Of a DNA stretch of 64,000 nt, positions 32,523 to 40,650 are shown in pieces; within the stretch, counting starts at the first letter, position 1, and the number at the start of each line of letters is the position of its first letter. Origin of the DNA: DASRAU01 sp035638075 (GTDB taxonomy: Bacteria; Acidobacteriota; Polarisedimenticolia; Gp22-AA2). Both the position numbers and the translations under genes were made by a program. The stretch covers positions 1-64,000 of the forward strand of contig DASRAU010000017.1 of the NCBI GenBank assembly GCA_035638075.1, in the 5' to 3' direction. The notes under the pieces are model-generated. The model did not search any database. It was given only the letters and a program-made list of their open reading frames with translations, and was not told where the DNA came from.

Positions 32523-33776
32523 ATGCTCGCAGGCATCGTGCTGGCCGCCGTCACCGCCGCGACCCCGGCGGCGGAGATTCGCGCCGCGGTCGAGGCACTC
32601 ACGCCGGCTCTCGTGGAGACGCGGCGCGACCTGCACCGCCATCCCGAGCTCGGCAACCGCGAGACCCGCACCGGGCAGCTGGTCGCCGACCGGCTGCGTC
32701 AGCTCGGTCTCGAGGTGCACGCCCCGGTCGCGAAGACCGGCGTCGTCGGCATCCTGAAGGGAGGCCGCCCCGGGCCGGTCGTCGGCCTGCGCGCCGATCT
32801 GGACGCGCTGCCGATCCAGGAGAAAAACGACGTCCCGTACAGGAGCGAGAACCCCGGCGTGAAGCACGCCTGCGGCCACGACGCGCACACGACCATCGTC
32901 CTCGGCGTAGCCGAGGTGCTCGCCGGGCTCAAGGCGAAGCTGCCGGGGACGGTCGTCTTCCTGTTCCAGCCGGCCGAGGAAGGGCCGCCGGAAGGGGAGG
33001 AGGGGGGCGCGCTCCTCATGATGAAGGAGGGGGCGCTCGACACCCCGAAGATCGGCGCCGTCTACGGACTGCACATGGATCCCCTCCTCGACGTCGGGAA
33101 GGTCGGCTGGGCGGCGGGCCCGATCTGGGCCTCGACCGATCGCTTCGTCGTCACCGTGACCGGCAGGCGGTCGCACGGCGGCTATCCGCACACCGGGCTC
33201 GACCCGGTGCCGGTGGCGGCGCAGATCGTCGACGGCCTGCAGCTCATCACCTCGCGGCAGATCGACGCGCAGAAGCCGAAGGTCATCACCATCGGATCGA
33301 TCCACGGCGGCAACCGCTTCAACATCCTGGCGGAGGACGTCACGATGGAAGGCACGGTCCGCTCCCTCGACGAGCAGGTGCGCACCGACATCAAGGAGCG
33401 CATGGCGCGCACCGTCCTTGGGATCGGCGAGGCGAACGGGATGCCGGCGGCGCTGCGCTTCGTCGGCGAGGGGAACCCGGTCACCTTCAACGACCCGCCG
33501 CTGACCCGCGCGGCGCTCCCGTCGCTGCGCCGCGTCTTCGGCGACCAGGGCGTCGTCGAGGTGGCGCCGCAGATGGGGGGCGAGGACTTCGCGTACTTCG
33601 CGAAGAAGGTGCCCGCCGCCTACTTCAAGCTCGGGGTGCGCAACGAGTCGCGCGGCATCACCGCGATGATCCACACGGAGGATTTCGATCTCGACGAGGG
33701 AGTGCTGCCGCTCGGCGTGCGCGCCTTCTGCGAAGTGCTGTGGGACCACCTGAGCGGACGAGGGGAGGGACGATGA
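32523..33776 (+). CDS. M20 amidohydrolase (hippurate / N-acyl-amino-acid hydrolase type)
   Basis: 417 residues. A short N-terminal hydrophobic segment (MLAGIVLAAVTAATPAA) suggests export. Metal site residues are in HACGHDAHTTIVLG, FQPAEEGPPEGEEGG and the near-terminal QMGGEDFAYFAKKVP. The dimerisation lid carries GRRSHGGYPHTGLDPV. It would split amides of amino acids, as in the IAA-amino acid/hippurate hydrolases. GGGAGG precedes the ATG. It overlaps the next M20 gene by four bases (ATGA). Confidence 0.92.
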   Translation: MLAGIVLAAVTAATPAAEIRAAVEALTPALVETRRDLHRHPELGNRETRTGQLVADRLRQLGLEVHAPVAKTGVVGILKGGRPGPVVGLRADLDALPIQEKNDVPYRSENPGVKHACGHDAHTTIVLGVAEVLAGLKAKLPGTVVFLFQPAEEGPPEGEEGGALLMMKEGALDTPKIGAVYGLHMDPLLDVGKVGWAAGPIWASTDRFVVTVTGRRSHGGYPHTGLDPVPVAAQIVDGLQLITSRQIDAQKPKVITIGSIHGGNRFNILAEDVTMEGTVRSLDEQVRTDIKERMARTVLGIGEANGMPAALRFVGEGNPVTFNDPPLTRAALPSLRRVFGDQGVVEVAPQMGGEDFAYFAKKVPAAYFKLGVRNESRGITAMIHTEDFDLDEGVLPLGVRAFCEVLWDHLSGRGEGR

Positions 33777-35305
33777 AGGCTTCGGTTCTCAGAGGCGTCG
33801 CAGCGGCAGTCCTGGCGTGTCTCGTGGCGGCGGCGTGGACGCCGGCCCCGGCGGCGGAGAAGAAAGCACCGGTCGGGGCGAAGCTGCCGGATGCCGCCAC
33901 CTCGGTTTTGCCCGCGCCTTTGACCGAGGCGAAGAAGGCCGCCCTCGCGTCGATCGACAAGCACCGGGACGAAATCGTCGACCTCAGCCTCAAGGTGTGG
34001 CGCTTCGCCGAGACGGCGCTCAAGGAGACGAAGTCGTCCGCCGCCCTCGCCGACTACGCCGAGGCGCAGGGCTTCCGCGTGACGCGTGGTGTTGCCGGCA
34101 TGCCGACCGCCTTCGTCGCCGAGTTCGGCAGCGGCGCGCCGCACATCGGCATCCTCGGCGAGTTCGACGCCCTGCCGGGAATCTCGCAGAAGGCGACCTC
34201 GACCAAGGAGGCGCTCGAGCCGGGCGCCCCCGGCCACGGCTGCGGCCACAATCTGTTCGGTGCCGCCAGCCTCGGCGCGGCGCTCGCCGTCAAGGAGCAG
34301 CTCGCATCGGGCCGCCTCAAGGGCACGGTCCGCTTCTACGGCACCCCGGCCGAGGAGGCGGTCGGCGGGAAGATCTACATGGTGCGCGAGGGGCTGTTCA
34401 GGGATCTCGATGTCGCGCTCGCCTGGCACCCGGCGACCAAGATCGAAGCCGACACGTCGTCGAGCCAGGCGCTCGTGGACCTCAAGGTCGAGTTCTTCGG
34501 CAAGGCGGCGCACGCCGCCTTCGACCCCTGGAACGGCCGCAGCGCCGTCGACGGCCTGGAGATCTTCACGCACGCCCTGAACATGATGCGCGAGCACGTC
34601 AAGCCGACGGTGCGCATGCACTACGTCATCCAGGAAGGCGGGCAGGTGCCGAACGTGGTGCCCGAGAAGGCCTCGCTGTGGCTGTGGCTGCGCGACAGCA
34701 AGCGCTCCGGTGTGGAGGAAATCCTGGCGCGCGTCCGGCCGATGGTGGAAGGCGCCGCGATGGCGGCCGGCGTGACCGGGAAGCTGACGGTCCAGAGCGG
34801 CGACTGGGAGATGCTGGTCAACCTGAACGGGGCGCGGCTCCTCTACTCCAACCTCAAGGCGCTGCCGCCCCTCTCGTTCACGGCGGAGGAGCAGGAGTTC
34901 GCGCGCGCCATCCAGAAGGCCACCAACGTCGAGGCGAAGGGGCTGCGCACCGACGTCGTGCCGCTCCCCGACAAGCCGGCCGCCGATCCCGAAGGGGGAT
35001 CGACCGATGTCGGCGACGTGTCGTGGGTCGTCCCGACGATCCACCTCGAGGCCACCACCGCCCCGGACGACGCGCCGTGGCATGCGTGGCCCGTGGTGGC
35101 GTGCGGCGGGATGTCGATCGGGCAGAAGGGGATGATCTACGCCTCCAAGGCCCTCAGCATGACCATGGTCGATCTCTTCGAGCGTCCCGCCGATCGCCAG
35201 GCGATCCGCGACGAGTTCCAGAAGCAGACGCAGGGCGTCACCTACAAGGGCTACATCCCGGACGGTCCGCCTCCCATTCCCGACACGACCCCGGTGAAGC
35301 CGTGA
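33773..35305 (+). CDS. M20 family amidohydrolase (AbgB-like)
   Basis: 510 residues with a signal peptide (VAAAVLACLVAAAWTPAPAA). Key stretches are GILGEFDALPGISQKA, GHGCGHNLFGAASLGAALAVK, FYGTPAEEAVGGKIYM and a final region STDVGDVSWVVPTIHLEA. This is the pattern of p-aminobenzoyl-glutamate hydrolase subunit B and relatives. It would work outside the cytoplasm on an N-acyl or N-aryl amino acid. GGGAGGG lies before the ATG. It is the middle gene of an M20-M20-M13 operon with stop-start overlaps on both sides. Confidence 0.9.
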   Translation: MKASVLRGVAAAVLACLVAAAWTPAPAAEKKAPVGAKLPDAATSVLPAPLTEAKKAALASIDKHRDEIVDLSLKVWRFAETALKETKSSAALADYAEAQGFRVTRGVAGMPTAFVAEFGSGAPHIGILGEFDALPGISQKATSTKEALEPGAPGHGCGHNLFGAASLGAALAVKEQLASGRLKGTVRFYGTPAEEAVGGKIYMVREGLFRDLDVALAWHPATKIEADTSSSQALVDLKVEFFGKAAHAAFDPWNGRSAVDGLEIFTHALNMMREHVKPTVRMHYVIQEGGQVPNVVPEKASLWLWLRDSKRSGVEEILARVRPMVEGAAMAAGVTGKLTVQSGDWEMLVNLNGARLLYSNLKALPPLSFTAEEQEFARAIQKATNVEAKGLRTDVVPLPDKPAADPEGGSTDVGDVSWVVPTIHLEATTAPDDAPWHAWPVVACGGMSIGQKGMIYASKALSMTMVDLFERPADRQAIRDEFQKQTQGVTYKGYIPDGPPPIPDTTPVKP

Positions 35306-37383
35306 GTCGGACGGCGCCGCTCCTGGCGGCGCTGGTGGCGGGCGGGCTGCTGGCGGGCTGCGTGGTGACGCGTCCGGGGGCGGCGGAGAGCGCGGGAGCG
35401 GCGGGAAGCGGGCGCCTCGGCGCCGACGAGATCTCCGCGGGCGTGCTCGCCACCCTGGATCGCAGCGTCGACCCGTGCCAGGACTTCTACCAGTACGCCT
35501 GCGGCGGCTGGCTGCGCGACACGAAGCTCCCGCCAGACCGGCCGCGCCTCGGGCGCGGCTTCGCCGAGGTGGAGGAGCGCAACCGCATCGTCCTCCGGGA
35601 CATCCTGGAGGACGCCGTGCGCCGGCGCGGGGGCGATCCCGACACGGCGCGGCTGGGGGATTTCTACGGGGCGTGCACCGACGAGACGGCCATCGAGCGC
35701 CTCGGGGTCGCGCCGCTGCAGGCGTTCTTCACGGAGATCGAGGGCCTCAGCGACCCGGCCACGCTGATGACCGTCCTCGGGCACCTGCATGTCTCCGGCG
35801 TGGAGGCGCTGTTCGGGACCGCGGTGGACGCCGACTTCAAGGATCCGAACCTGACCATCGCCCATTGGCTCCAGGGAGGGCTCGGGCTGCCGGATCGCGA
35901 CCACTATCTCAAGGACGACGAGAAGAGCCGCACCCTGCGCACGCAGTACGAGGCGCACGTGGCGCGCATGCTGACGCTCTCCGGCACCGCCGAGGACGAG
36001 GCGAAGAAGCAGGCGGCCGCCATCCTGGCCTTCGAGACCCGCCTCGCGAAAGCGTCGATGTCGCGCGTCGAGCGCCGCGATCCCGAGAAGATCTACCACC
36101 GCATCGATCGTGCCGGCCTCCAGGGCGTCTCGGCGGCGCTGCCGTGGGACGACTATTTCGCCGCCGCCGGCTTTCCGGCCGTCCAGGCGATCAACGTCGG
36201 CATGCCGGAGTTCTTCGCCGCCCTGTCCGACGCCGTCACCTCGACGCCGATGGAGACCCTCCAGGCCTACCTGCGTTGGCACGTGATCGACGACATGGCG
36301 GACAGCCTGCCGCACGCCTTCGCCGAAGAGCACTTCGCCTTCTTCGGGAAGATCCTCGGCGGGCAGCAGGAGATCGAGCCGCGCTGGAAGCGCTGCGTCG
36401 ACGCGACCGACGAGGCGATGGGAGAGCTGCTCGGCCGTGCGTTCGTCGAGCGCCGCTTCGCGGGGGACAGCAAGACCACGGCGCTCGAGATGATCCGCGG
36501 CATCGAGCGTGCGCTCGACGACACCTTCCCGACGCTCGCCTGGATGGACGACGCGACGCGCGCCCGCGCCCGCGAGAAGCTGGCCGCGGTCGCCAACAGG
36601 ATCGGCTATCCGGACCTGTGGCGCGACTACTCCTCCCTCCAGGTGCGCCGGGGGGAGGACTTCGGCAACCGCCTGGCGGCCTCCCGCTTCGAGTTCCGGC
36701 GCGAGTTCTCCAAGATCGGCGGCCCGGTCGATCGCAAGGAGTGGGGCATCACCCCGCCGACGGTGAACGCCTTCTACAGCCCGCTGCGCAACGAGATGGT
36801 CTTCCCGGCCGGGATCCTGCAGCCGCCCTTCTTCCACCGCGACTTCCCGCGCGCCATGAACTACGGCGCCATGGGCATGGGGATGGGCCACGAGCTGACG
36901 CACGGCTTCGACGACCAGGGGCGCAAGTTCGACCCGCAGGGGCAGCTGCGGGAATGGTGGGACCCTGCGGCCTCCGCGCGCTTCCAGGAGCGCGCCGCGT
37001 GCGTCGAGACGCTCTACGGCGGCTACGAGGTCGAGCCGGGCCTGCACCTCAACGGCGCGCAGACCCTGGGCGAGAACATCGCCGACCTCGGCGGCATCAA
37101 GGAGTCCTACCGCGCCTACAAGGCGTGGGAGAGCCAGGCGGGCGCTCCCGCCCCCGCCGTGCCCGGGCTCACCAACGACCAGCTCTTCTTCGTCGGCTTC
37201 GCCCAGACCTGGTGCGAGCTCATCACCCCCGAGTATTCCCGCCTGCTCGCCGGTATCGACTACCACTCGCCCGGGAAGTTCCGGGTGCGCGGCGCCGTGA
37301 CGCAGTCACCGGAGTTCGCGAAGGCGTTCTCCTGCCAGGAGGGGACACCGATGAATCCCGCCTCCAAGTGCGAGGTCTGGTAG
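35302..37383 (+). CDS. M13 (neprilysin/PepO) metallopeptidase lipoprotein
   Basis: 693 residues from a GTG that overlaps the previous stop (GTGA). Lipobox GGLLAGC near residue 18. The N-terminal M13 start DPCQDFYQYACGGWL is clear. Zinc site HELTH at residues 530-534 (GMGHELTHGFDDQGR) and ENIADLGGIKESYRAY with the third ligand. The C-terminal RVRGAVTQSPEFAKAFSCQEGTPMNP is the family end. It would degrade peptides at the cell surface; length is normal (about 680). Confidence 0.95.
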   Translation: MSRTAPLLAALVAGGLLAGCVVTRPGAAESAGAAGSGRLGADEISAGVLATLDRSVDPCQDFYQYACGGWLRDTKLPPDRPRLGRGFAEVEERNRIVLRDILEDAVRRRGGDPDTARLGDFYGACTDETAIERLGVAPLQAFFTEIEGLSDPATLMTVLGHLHVSGVEALFGTAVDADFKDPNLTIAHWLQGGLGLPDRDHYLKDDEKSRTLRTQYEAHVARMLTLSGTAEDEAKKQAAAILAFETRLAKASMSRVERRDPEKIYHRIDRAGLQGVSAALPWDDYFAAAGFPAVQAINVGMPEFFAALSDAVTSTPMETLQAYLRWHVIDDMADSLPHAFAEEHFAFFGKILGGQQEIEPRWKRCVDATDEAMGELLGRAFVERRFAGDSKTTALEMIRGIERALDDTFPTLAWMDDATRARAREKLAAVANRIGYPDLWRDYSSLQVRRGEDFGNRLAASRFEFRREFSKIGGPVDRKEWGITPPTVNAFYSPLRNEMVFPAGILQPPFFHRDFPRAMNYGAMGMGMGHELTHGFDDQGRKFDPQGQLREWWDPAASARFQERAACVETLYGGYEVEPGLHLNGAQTLGENIADLGGIKESYRAYKAWESQAGAPAPAVPGLTNDQLFFVGFAQTWCELITPEYSRLLAGIDYHSPGKFRVRGAVTQSPEFAKAFSCQEGTPMNPASKCEVW

Positions 37384-37435
37384 GAAACTGCTTGTCGGGG
37401 GCCGCTCAGGTCTCCCGAAATACCCCCTGAAAAGT

Positions 37436-37478
37436 CCATCGCCGGAGGTTGTCTGGGGAGACAACGCTCCGGCGATGG
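37436..37478. repeat. Long near-perfect inverted repeat after the M13 gene
   Basis: 19-base arm against 20-base arm (CCATCGCCGGAG... ) with one bulged C and a GGGG loop. There is no T-run on the plus strand and only ACTTTTC on the minus strand. It lies 53 bases after the M13 stop. It may end transcription from either convergent side or be a mobile palindrome. Confidence 0.75.
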
Positions 37479-37509
37479 TCACTTCCCGGTGTTCTCTGAG
37501 AATCGGCCC

Positions 37510-37559
37510 GGACGGCGCCCCCCGCAGGGGGGTTGGGGGGTCGGCGGGGGGCGCCGTCC
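37510..37559. terminator. Perfect 16-bp GC hairpin between convergent genes
   Basis: Arms GGACGGCGCCCCCCGC and its exact complement, 18-base loop with two G6 tracts. It ends 15 bases before the stop of the convergent coiled-coil lipoprotein gene. Likely a bidirectional terminator-like structure, though T-tracts are lacking. The loop and right arm also contain three G6 runs on the plus strand (see findings). Confidence 0.55.
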
Positions 37560-37574
37560 TTCCGATCTCCCGGT

Positions 37575-38798
37575 CTAGCCTCCGACCGAGAGGAGGACCT
37601 CACGGCCGCGGAACAGATCCGGATCGAGGATCACGAGGCGGGCGCTGCCGCTCCCCTCGCTCGTCTCGACCGTGAAATCGCGGCCTTCCTGATAGATTTC
37701 CGGAAGCAGGCGGACCTTGCCGATCTTCGCAAGGCCGAACGTGTCCGGGGTCAGCGTGATGCTCGTGTCACGGCGCAGATCCAGCGCCGTGTCGTAGTCC
37801 ACGCCCTTCACATCCTTCACCTTCTTCAGCACCGACGACAGCACGCCCCTCTCCTTGAGGGAGTGCTCGTTCTCGGCGTGGTAGAACAGCGAGTTCTGGC
37901 GGAACGACAGGTCGCGCGACAGGCGGTCGACGTTCGACTCGAGGTCGGCCTTGTTGGCCTGCAGCACGGCGATGTCGGTCTCGAGCTGCGCCTTGCGGTC
38001 CTGCAGCGACGAGACCTCGGCCTCGGCCGCCTGGCGGCCGGTCGCCTCGGTGTCACGCTGCGTCCGGGCCTCGTCGCGCTCCTGCAGGAGCTTGCGCGAC
38101 TGGGCGCGGCGCACGGCGAGCGGCGTACGGCCGGCCTCGCCCTGCGTCACGTAGGTGCGGAAGGTGTCCTGGTTCGGGTCGTAGAAGAACCACACATGGT
38201 TGCCCGGGATCAGGATCTCGCTGCGGTCCACCTGGTCGACGAGGCCCTTGGCCTTCGCCTCGTCCAGCTTGGCGTCGGTCGTCAGGTAGTTCATGGCCAG
38301 CTTGGTGTGGCTGTCGCCCTTCTTCGCCACGACGAAGGAGTCCGGCAGCCGCTGCTCGAGCTGGAGCACCTTCGCCTGCAGGTCCTTGATGCTGTCGCGG
38401 TCGGTGATGATGGTCTGGATCAGCGAGCGGTAGGAGACGTCCTTCTCCTCGGAGAGGAGCGTGTTGAGCACGTCACGCTGCTCGCCGGTCAGGTCGTCCA
38501 TGAAGATTTCGCTGAACTGGATGGTGCGCTCGCCGGGCTTCCGGCTGGCGTTGAAGGTTTCGATCTTCTTGAGCATCCCGTCCGTCGTCTGGTCGATGCG
38601 GGCACGGTCGCTCTTCAGGGCGGTCAGCAGCTCCTCGGGGGTCGAAGGGGCGCCGGACAGGGCCTGACGCATCCGGTCGGTACATCCCGAGAGGGCCACG
38701 AGCGTGAGGACTGCGGCGAGGGCAACCCCGCCATGGAGAATCCGCCGCGGGCGGGGCCGGGCGGGTGAAATCGAGACCTGGGACCTCACCTGGGTCAT
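37575..38798 (-). CDS. Coiled-coil lipoprotein with LysM-like segment (unknown)
   Basis: 407 residues. Lipobox LVALSGC (Cys near 39). The N-terminal third is helical; the middle (FVVAKKGDSHTKLAMNYL, then ILIPGNHVWFFYDPNQDTF) looks like a LysM-type peptidoglycan-binding segment. A long coiled coil follows (KLLQERDEARTQRDTEATGRQ to LESNVDRLSRDLSFRQ). The C-terminal domain is beta-rich and unrecognised. It would link an envelope layer to peptidoglycan (inference). Confidence 0.75.
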   Translation of the reverse strand: MTQVRSQVSISPARPRPRRILHGGVALAAVLTLVALSGCTDRMRQALSGAPSTPEELLTALKSDRARIDQTTDGMLKKIETFNASRKPGERTIQFSEIFMDDLTGEQRDVLNTLLSEEKDVSYRSLIQTIITDRDSIKDLQAKVLQLEQRLPDSFVVAKKGDSHTKLAMNYLTTDAKLDEAKAKGLVDQVDRSEILIPGNHVWFFYDPNQDTFRTYVTQGEAGRTPLAVRRAQSRKLLQERDEARTQRDTEATGRQAAEAEVSSLQDRKAQLETDIAVLQANKADLESNVDRLSRDLSFRQNSLFYHAENEHSLKERGVLSSVLKKVKDVKGVDYDTALDLRRDTSITLTPDTFGLAKIGKVRLLPEIYQEGRDFTVETSEGSGSARLVILDPDLFRGREVLLSVGG

Positions 38799-39054
38799 TC
38801 AGTTGCCTCCTGAGATTGCCTGCGGATTGTTTCCGGCCGAGGCCGGCGTCGTCGGACCAGCAGGAATCATGCCGAGGTGGCCTTCGGTCGGATCCCGATG
38901 GAAAGGACAGGAGATGACTCCCCGACGGCTCCGCTCGCGCCTGCCCGGCGTCATGTTCGGCGGACAGAGGTCCCGGAAGGATCCCGTTCTGCTGGCGCTT
39001 GCGGGGGACGGTCGTCCTGCGTCCGAGACAAGGAGAGACGTTGGAGCGGCTCGA

Positions 39055-39060
39055 TATAAT
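39055..39060 (+). promoter_or_regulatory. -10 hexamer TATAAT, leaderless start at 39067
   Basis: A perfect TATAAT ends 6 bases before the ATG at 39067. No -35 consensus and no ribosome-binding site. The mRNA would begin at the start codon. Confidence 0.6.
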
Positions 39061-39066
39061 GCCGCG

Positions 39067-40521
39067 ATGTCCGCCGGCTTCCGCCGCAGCACCCATCCGA
39101 TTTTCCGGACTCAGGCCACGGTCGGGATGGGGGCCGTTCTCCTGCTCGCCGTTCTCTTCCTGCCGGGGTGCCCCCGGGGGAACCAACCGACCCCGGACCC
39201 GTCGGCGGAGGCCGGACCGGCAGGCCGGGTCGTCGTCTTCGGCATCGACGGGGCCGACTGGCAGGTCATCGACCCCCTCATCGCCGCCGGGCGGATGCCC
39301 AACATGGCCCGGGTGGTCCGCGAAGGGGCGCGCGGGGTGCTCCAGTCGATGGAGCCGTCCGCCTCGCCGGCGCTCTGGACCACCATCGCCACGGGGGTGA
39401 CCCCTGATCACCACGGCATCCACGGCTTCATCACCGAAGAGGGGAAGGGGCCGGGCCCGACGAGGCCGGCCTCCAGCCATCCCGGAGAATCGGCCGGCCA
39501 TTCGATCGAAGGGGAGGAGGCGGGGGGCGGAACCGGGATCCGCCCTGTCACCAGCGGCATGCGGCAGGCGCCCGCTTTCTGGAACATCCTCGGCGGCTAC
39601 GAGAAGAAGGCGGGGGTGGTCGGCTGGCTCGTCACCTGGCCGGCGGAGCCGGTGCAGGGTTTCGTCGTCAGCTCGTATCTCCCGTACGTCTACAACTGGT
39701 CCACGGGGCGGCCGCTCAAGGGCACCCTGGTTTCGGGGATTCCGCACCAGACGTTCCCCGAAGGGCTCATCGATCAGCTCGAGCAGTACAAGGTCCGGCC
39801 GGCAGGCCTCGACCCGGCGCTGGTGGCCCGTTTCTACGATCGCAGCACGCTGCCGAGCCTGACGCCGCTCGACCGGGAGTGCGTCGTCGGCTTCGACTGG
39901 AGCCTCGCCAGCGACGAGACCTATCGCCGCGTGGCCCGGCACCTGTTCGACTCGTACCCGGTCGATCTCTTCGCGGTCTACTTCGGCGGCGTGGACGTGG
40001 CATCCCACCGCTTCTGGCGCTTCGCCCACCCGCAGGAATTCGACGGGGTCGGGCCCGAGGAGGCGCACGCCCTGGGAGGGGTGATCGACGCCTACTACGC
40101 CTGGATCGACGAGGCGCTCGGCGAGTACCTGCGCGCGCTCGGGCCGCGCGACACGCTCGTGGTGCTGTCGGACCACGGCTTCAAGACCGTGCACATCCCC
40201 GATCAGCCGGCCACGTCCGGCCATCACCGCCTCGACGGCATCATCGCGATGACAGGACGAGGGGTGACGCGCGGAGGCCGGATCGAGAGGGCCCGCCTGG
40301 TGGACGTGCTGCCGACGGTCCTGACGCTGCTCGACCTGCCTCTGGCGCGCACGCTCGAGGGCGCGGTGCCGCGGGGCGCGCTCGAAACCGGTTTCGCGTC
40401 GACGCATGGCCGCAGGCAGGTCGCCGACTACGCCGGCTCCCTTCCGGCGCCGGCCGAGGACGCCTCCGACGTGGATGCCAACGTGCTCGAGCGGCTGCGC
40501 TCGCTCGGCTACATCCGCTGA
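39067..40521 (+). CDS. Alkaline-phosphatase-superfamily lipoprotein (phosphodiesterase/pyrophosphatase type)
   Basis: 484 residues. Lipobox LFLPGC near residue 35. Metal-site residues of the type I phosphodiesterase/nucleotide pyrophosphatase family: VFGIDGADWQVID (Asp), SPALWTTIATGVTPDHHGIHGF (Thr nucleophile), YFGGVDVASHRFWRF (Asp, His), LVVLSDHGF (Asp-His) and GHHRLDGIIAM (His). It would hydrolyse phosphodiesters or related bonds at the cell surface. ATG 39067 was chosen because the signal peptide begins there; the in-frame extension upstream is not protein-like. Substrate unknown. Confidence 0.9.
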   Translation: MSAGFRRSTHPIFRTQATVGMGAVLLLAVLFLPGCPRGNQPTPDPSAEAGPAGRVVVFGIDGADWQVIDPLIAAGRMPNMARVVREGARGVLQSMEPSASPALWTTIATGVTPDHHGIHGFITEEGKGPGPTRPASSHPGESAGHSIEGEEAGGGTGIRPVTSGMRQAPAFWNILGGYEKKAGVVGWLVTWPAEPVQGFVVSSYLPYVYNWSTGRPLKGTLVSGIPHQTFPEGLIDQLEQYKVRPAGLDPALVARFYDRSTLPSLTPLDRECVVGFDWSLASDETYRRVARHLFDSYPVDLFAVYFGGVDVASHRFWRFAHPQEFDGVGPEEAHALGGVIDAYYAWIDEALGEYLRALGPRDTLVVLSDHGFKTVHIPDQPATSGHHRLDGIIAMTGRGVTRGGRIERARLVDVLPTVLTLLDLPLARTLEGAVPRGALETGFASTHGRRQVADYAGSLPAPAEDASDVDANVLERLRSLGYIR

Positions 40522-40528
40522 ATCGTGC

Positions 40529-40534
40529 TAGAGT
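40529..40534 (+). promoter_or_regulatory. Extended -10 (TGCTAGAGT) before tRNA-Ala
   Basis: TG-C-TAGAGT lies 24 bases before the tRNA, consistent with a start about 18 bases upstream of the mature 5' end. The -35 region is not clear. Confidence 0.4.
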
Positions 40535-40558
40535 TCGGCTTCCTTCAAGACCGCGCGT

Positions 40559-40634
40559 GGGGCGTTAGCTCAGCTGGGAGAGCGCAAGGCTGGCAGTCTT
40601 GAGGTCGGGGGTTCGATCCCCCCACGCTCCACCA
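40559..40634 (+). tRNA. tRNA-Ala (anticodon GGC)
   Basis: 76 bases including an encoded CCA. Acceptor GGGGCGT pairs with ACGCTCC; D arm GCTCAGCTGGGAGAGC; anticodon stem CAAGG/TCTTG with loop CTGGCAG (GGC); T arm GGGGGTTCGATCCCCCC. All arms fold normally. It is convergent with lon. Confidence 0.97.
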
Positions 40635-40650
40635 CGCGATCCCCTTCCGA

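Noticed and set aside
33817..37383. Single 1188-residue protein ending in M13
   Set aside because: The N-terminal part is an out-of-frame shadow of the AbgB-like gene; the M13 lipobox starts at the GTG at 35302.
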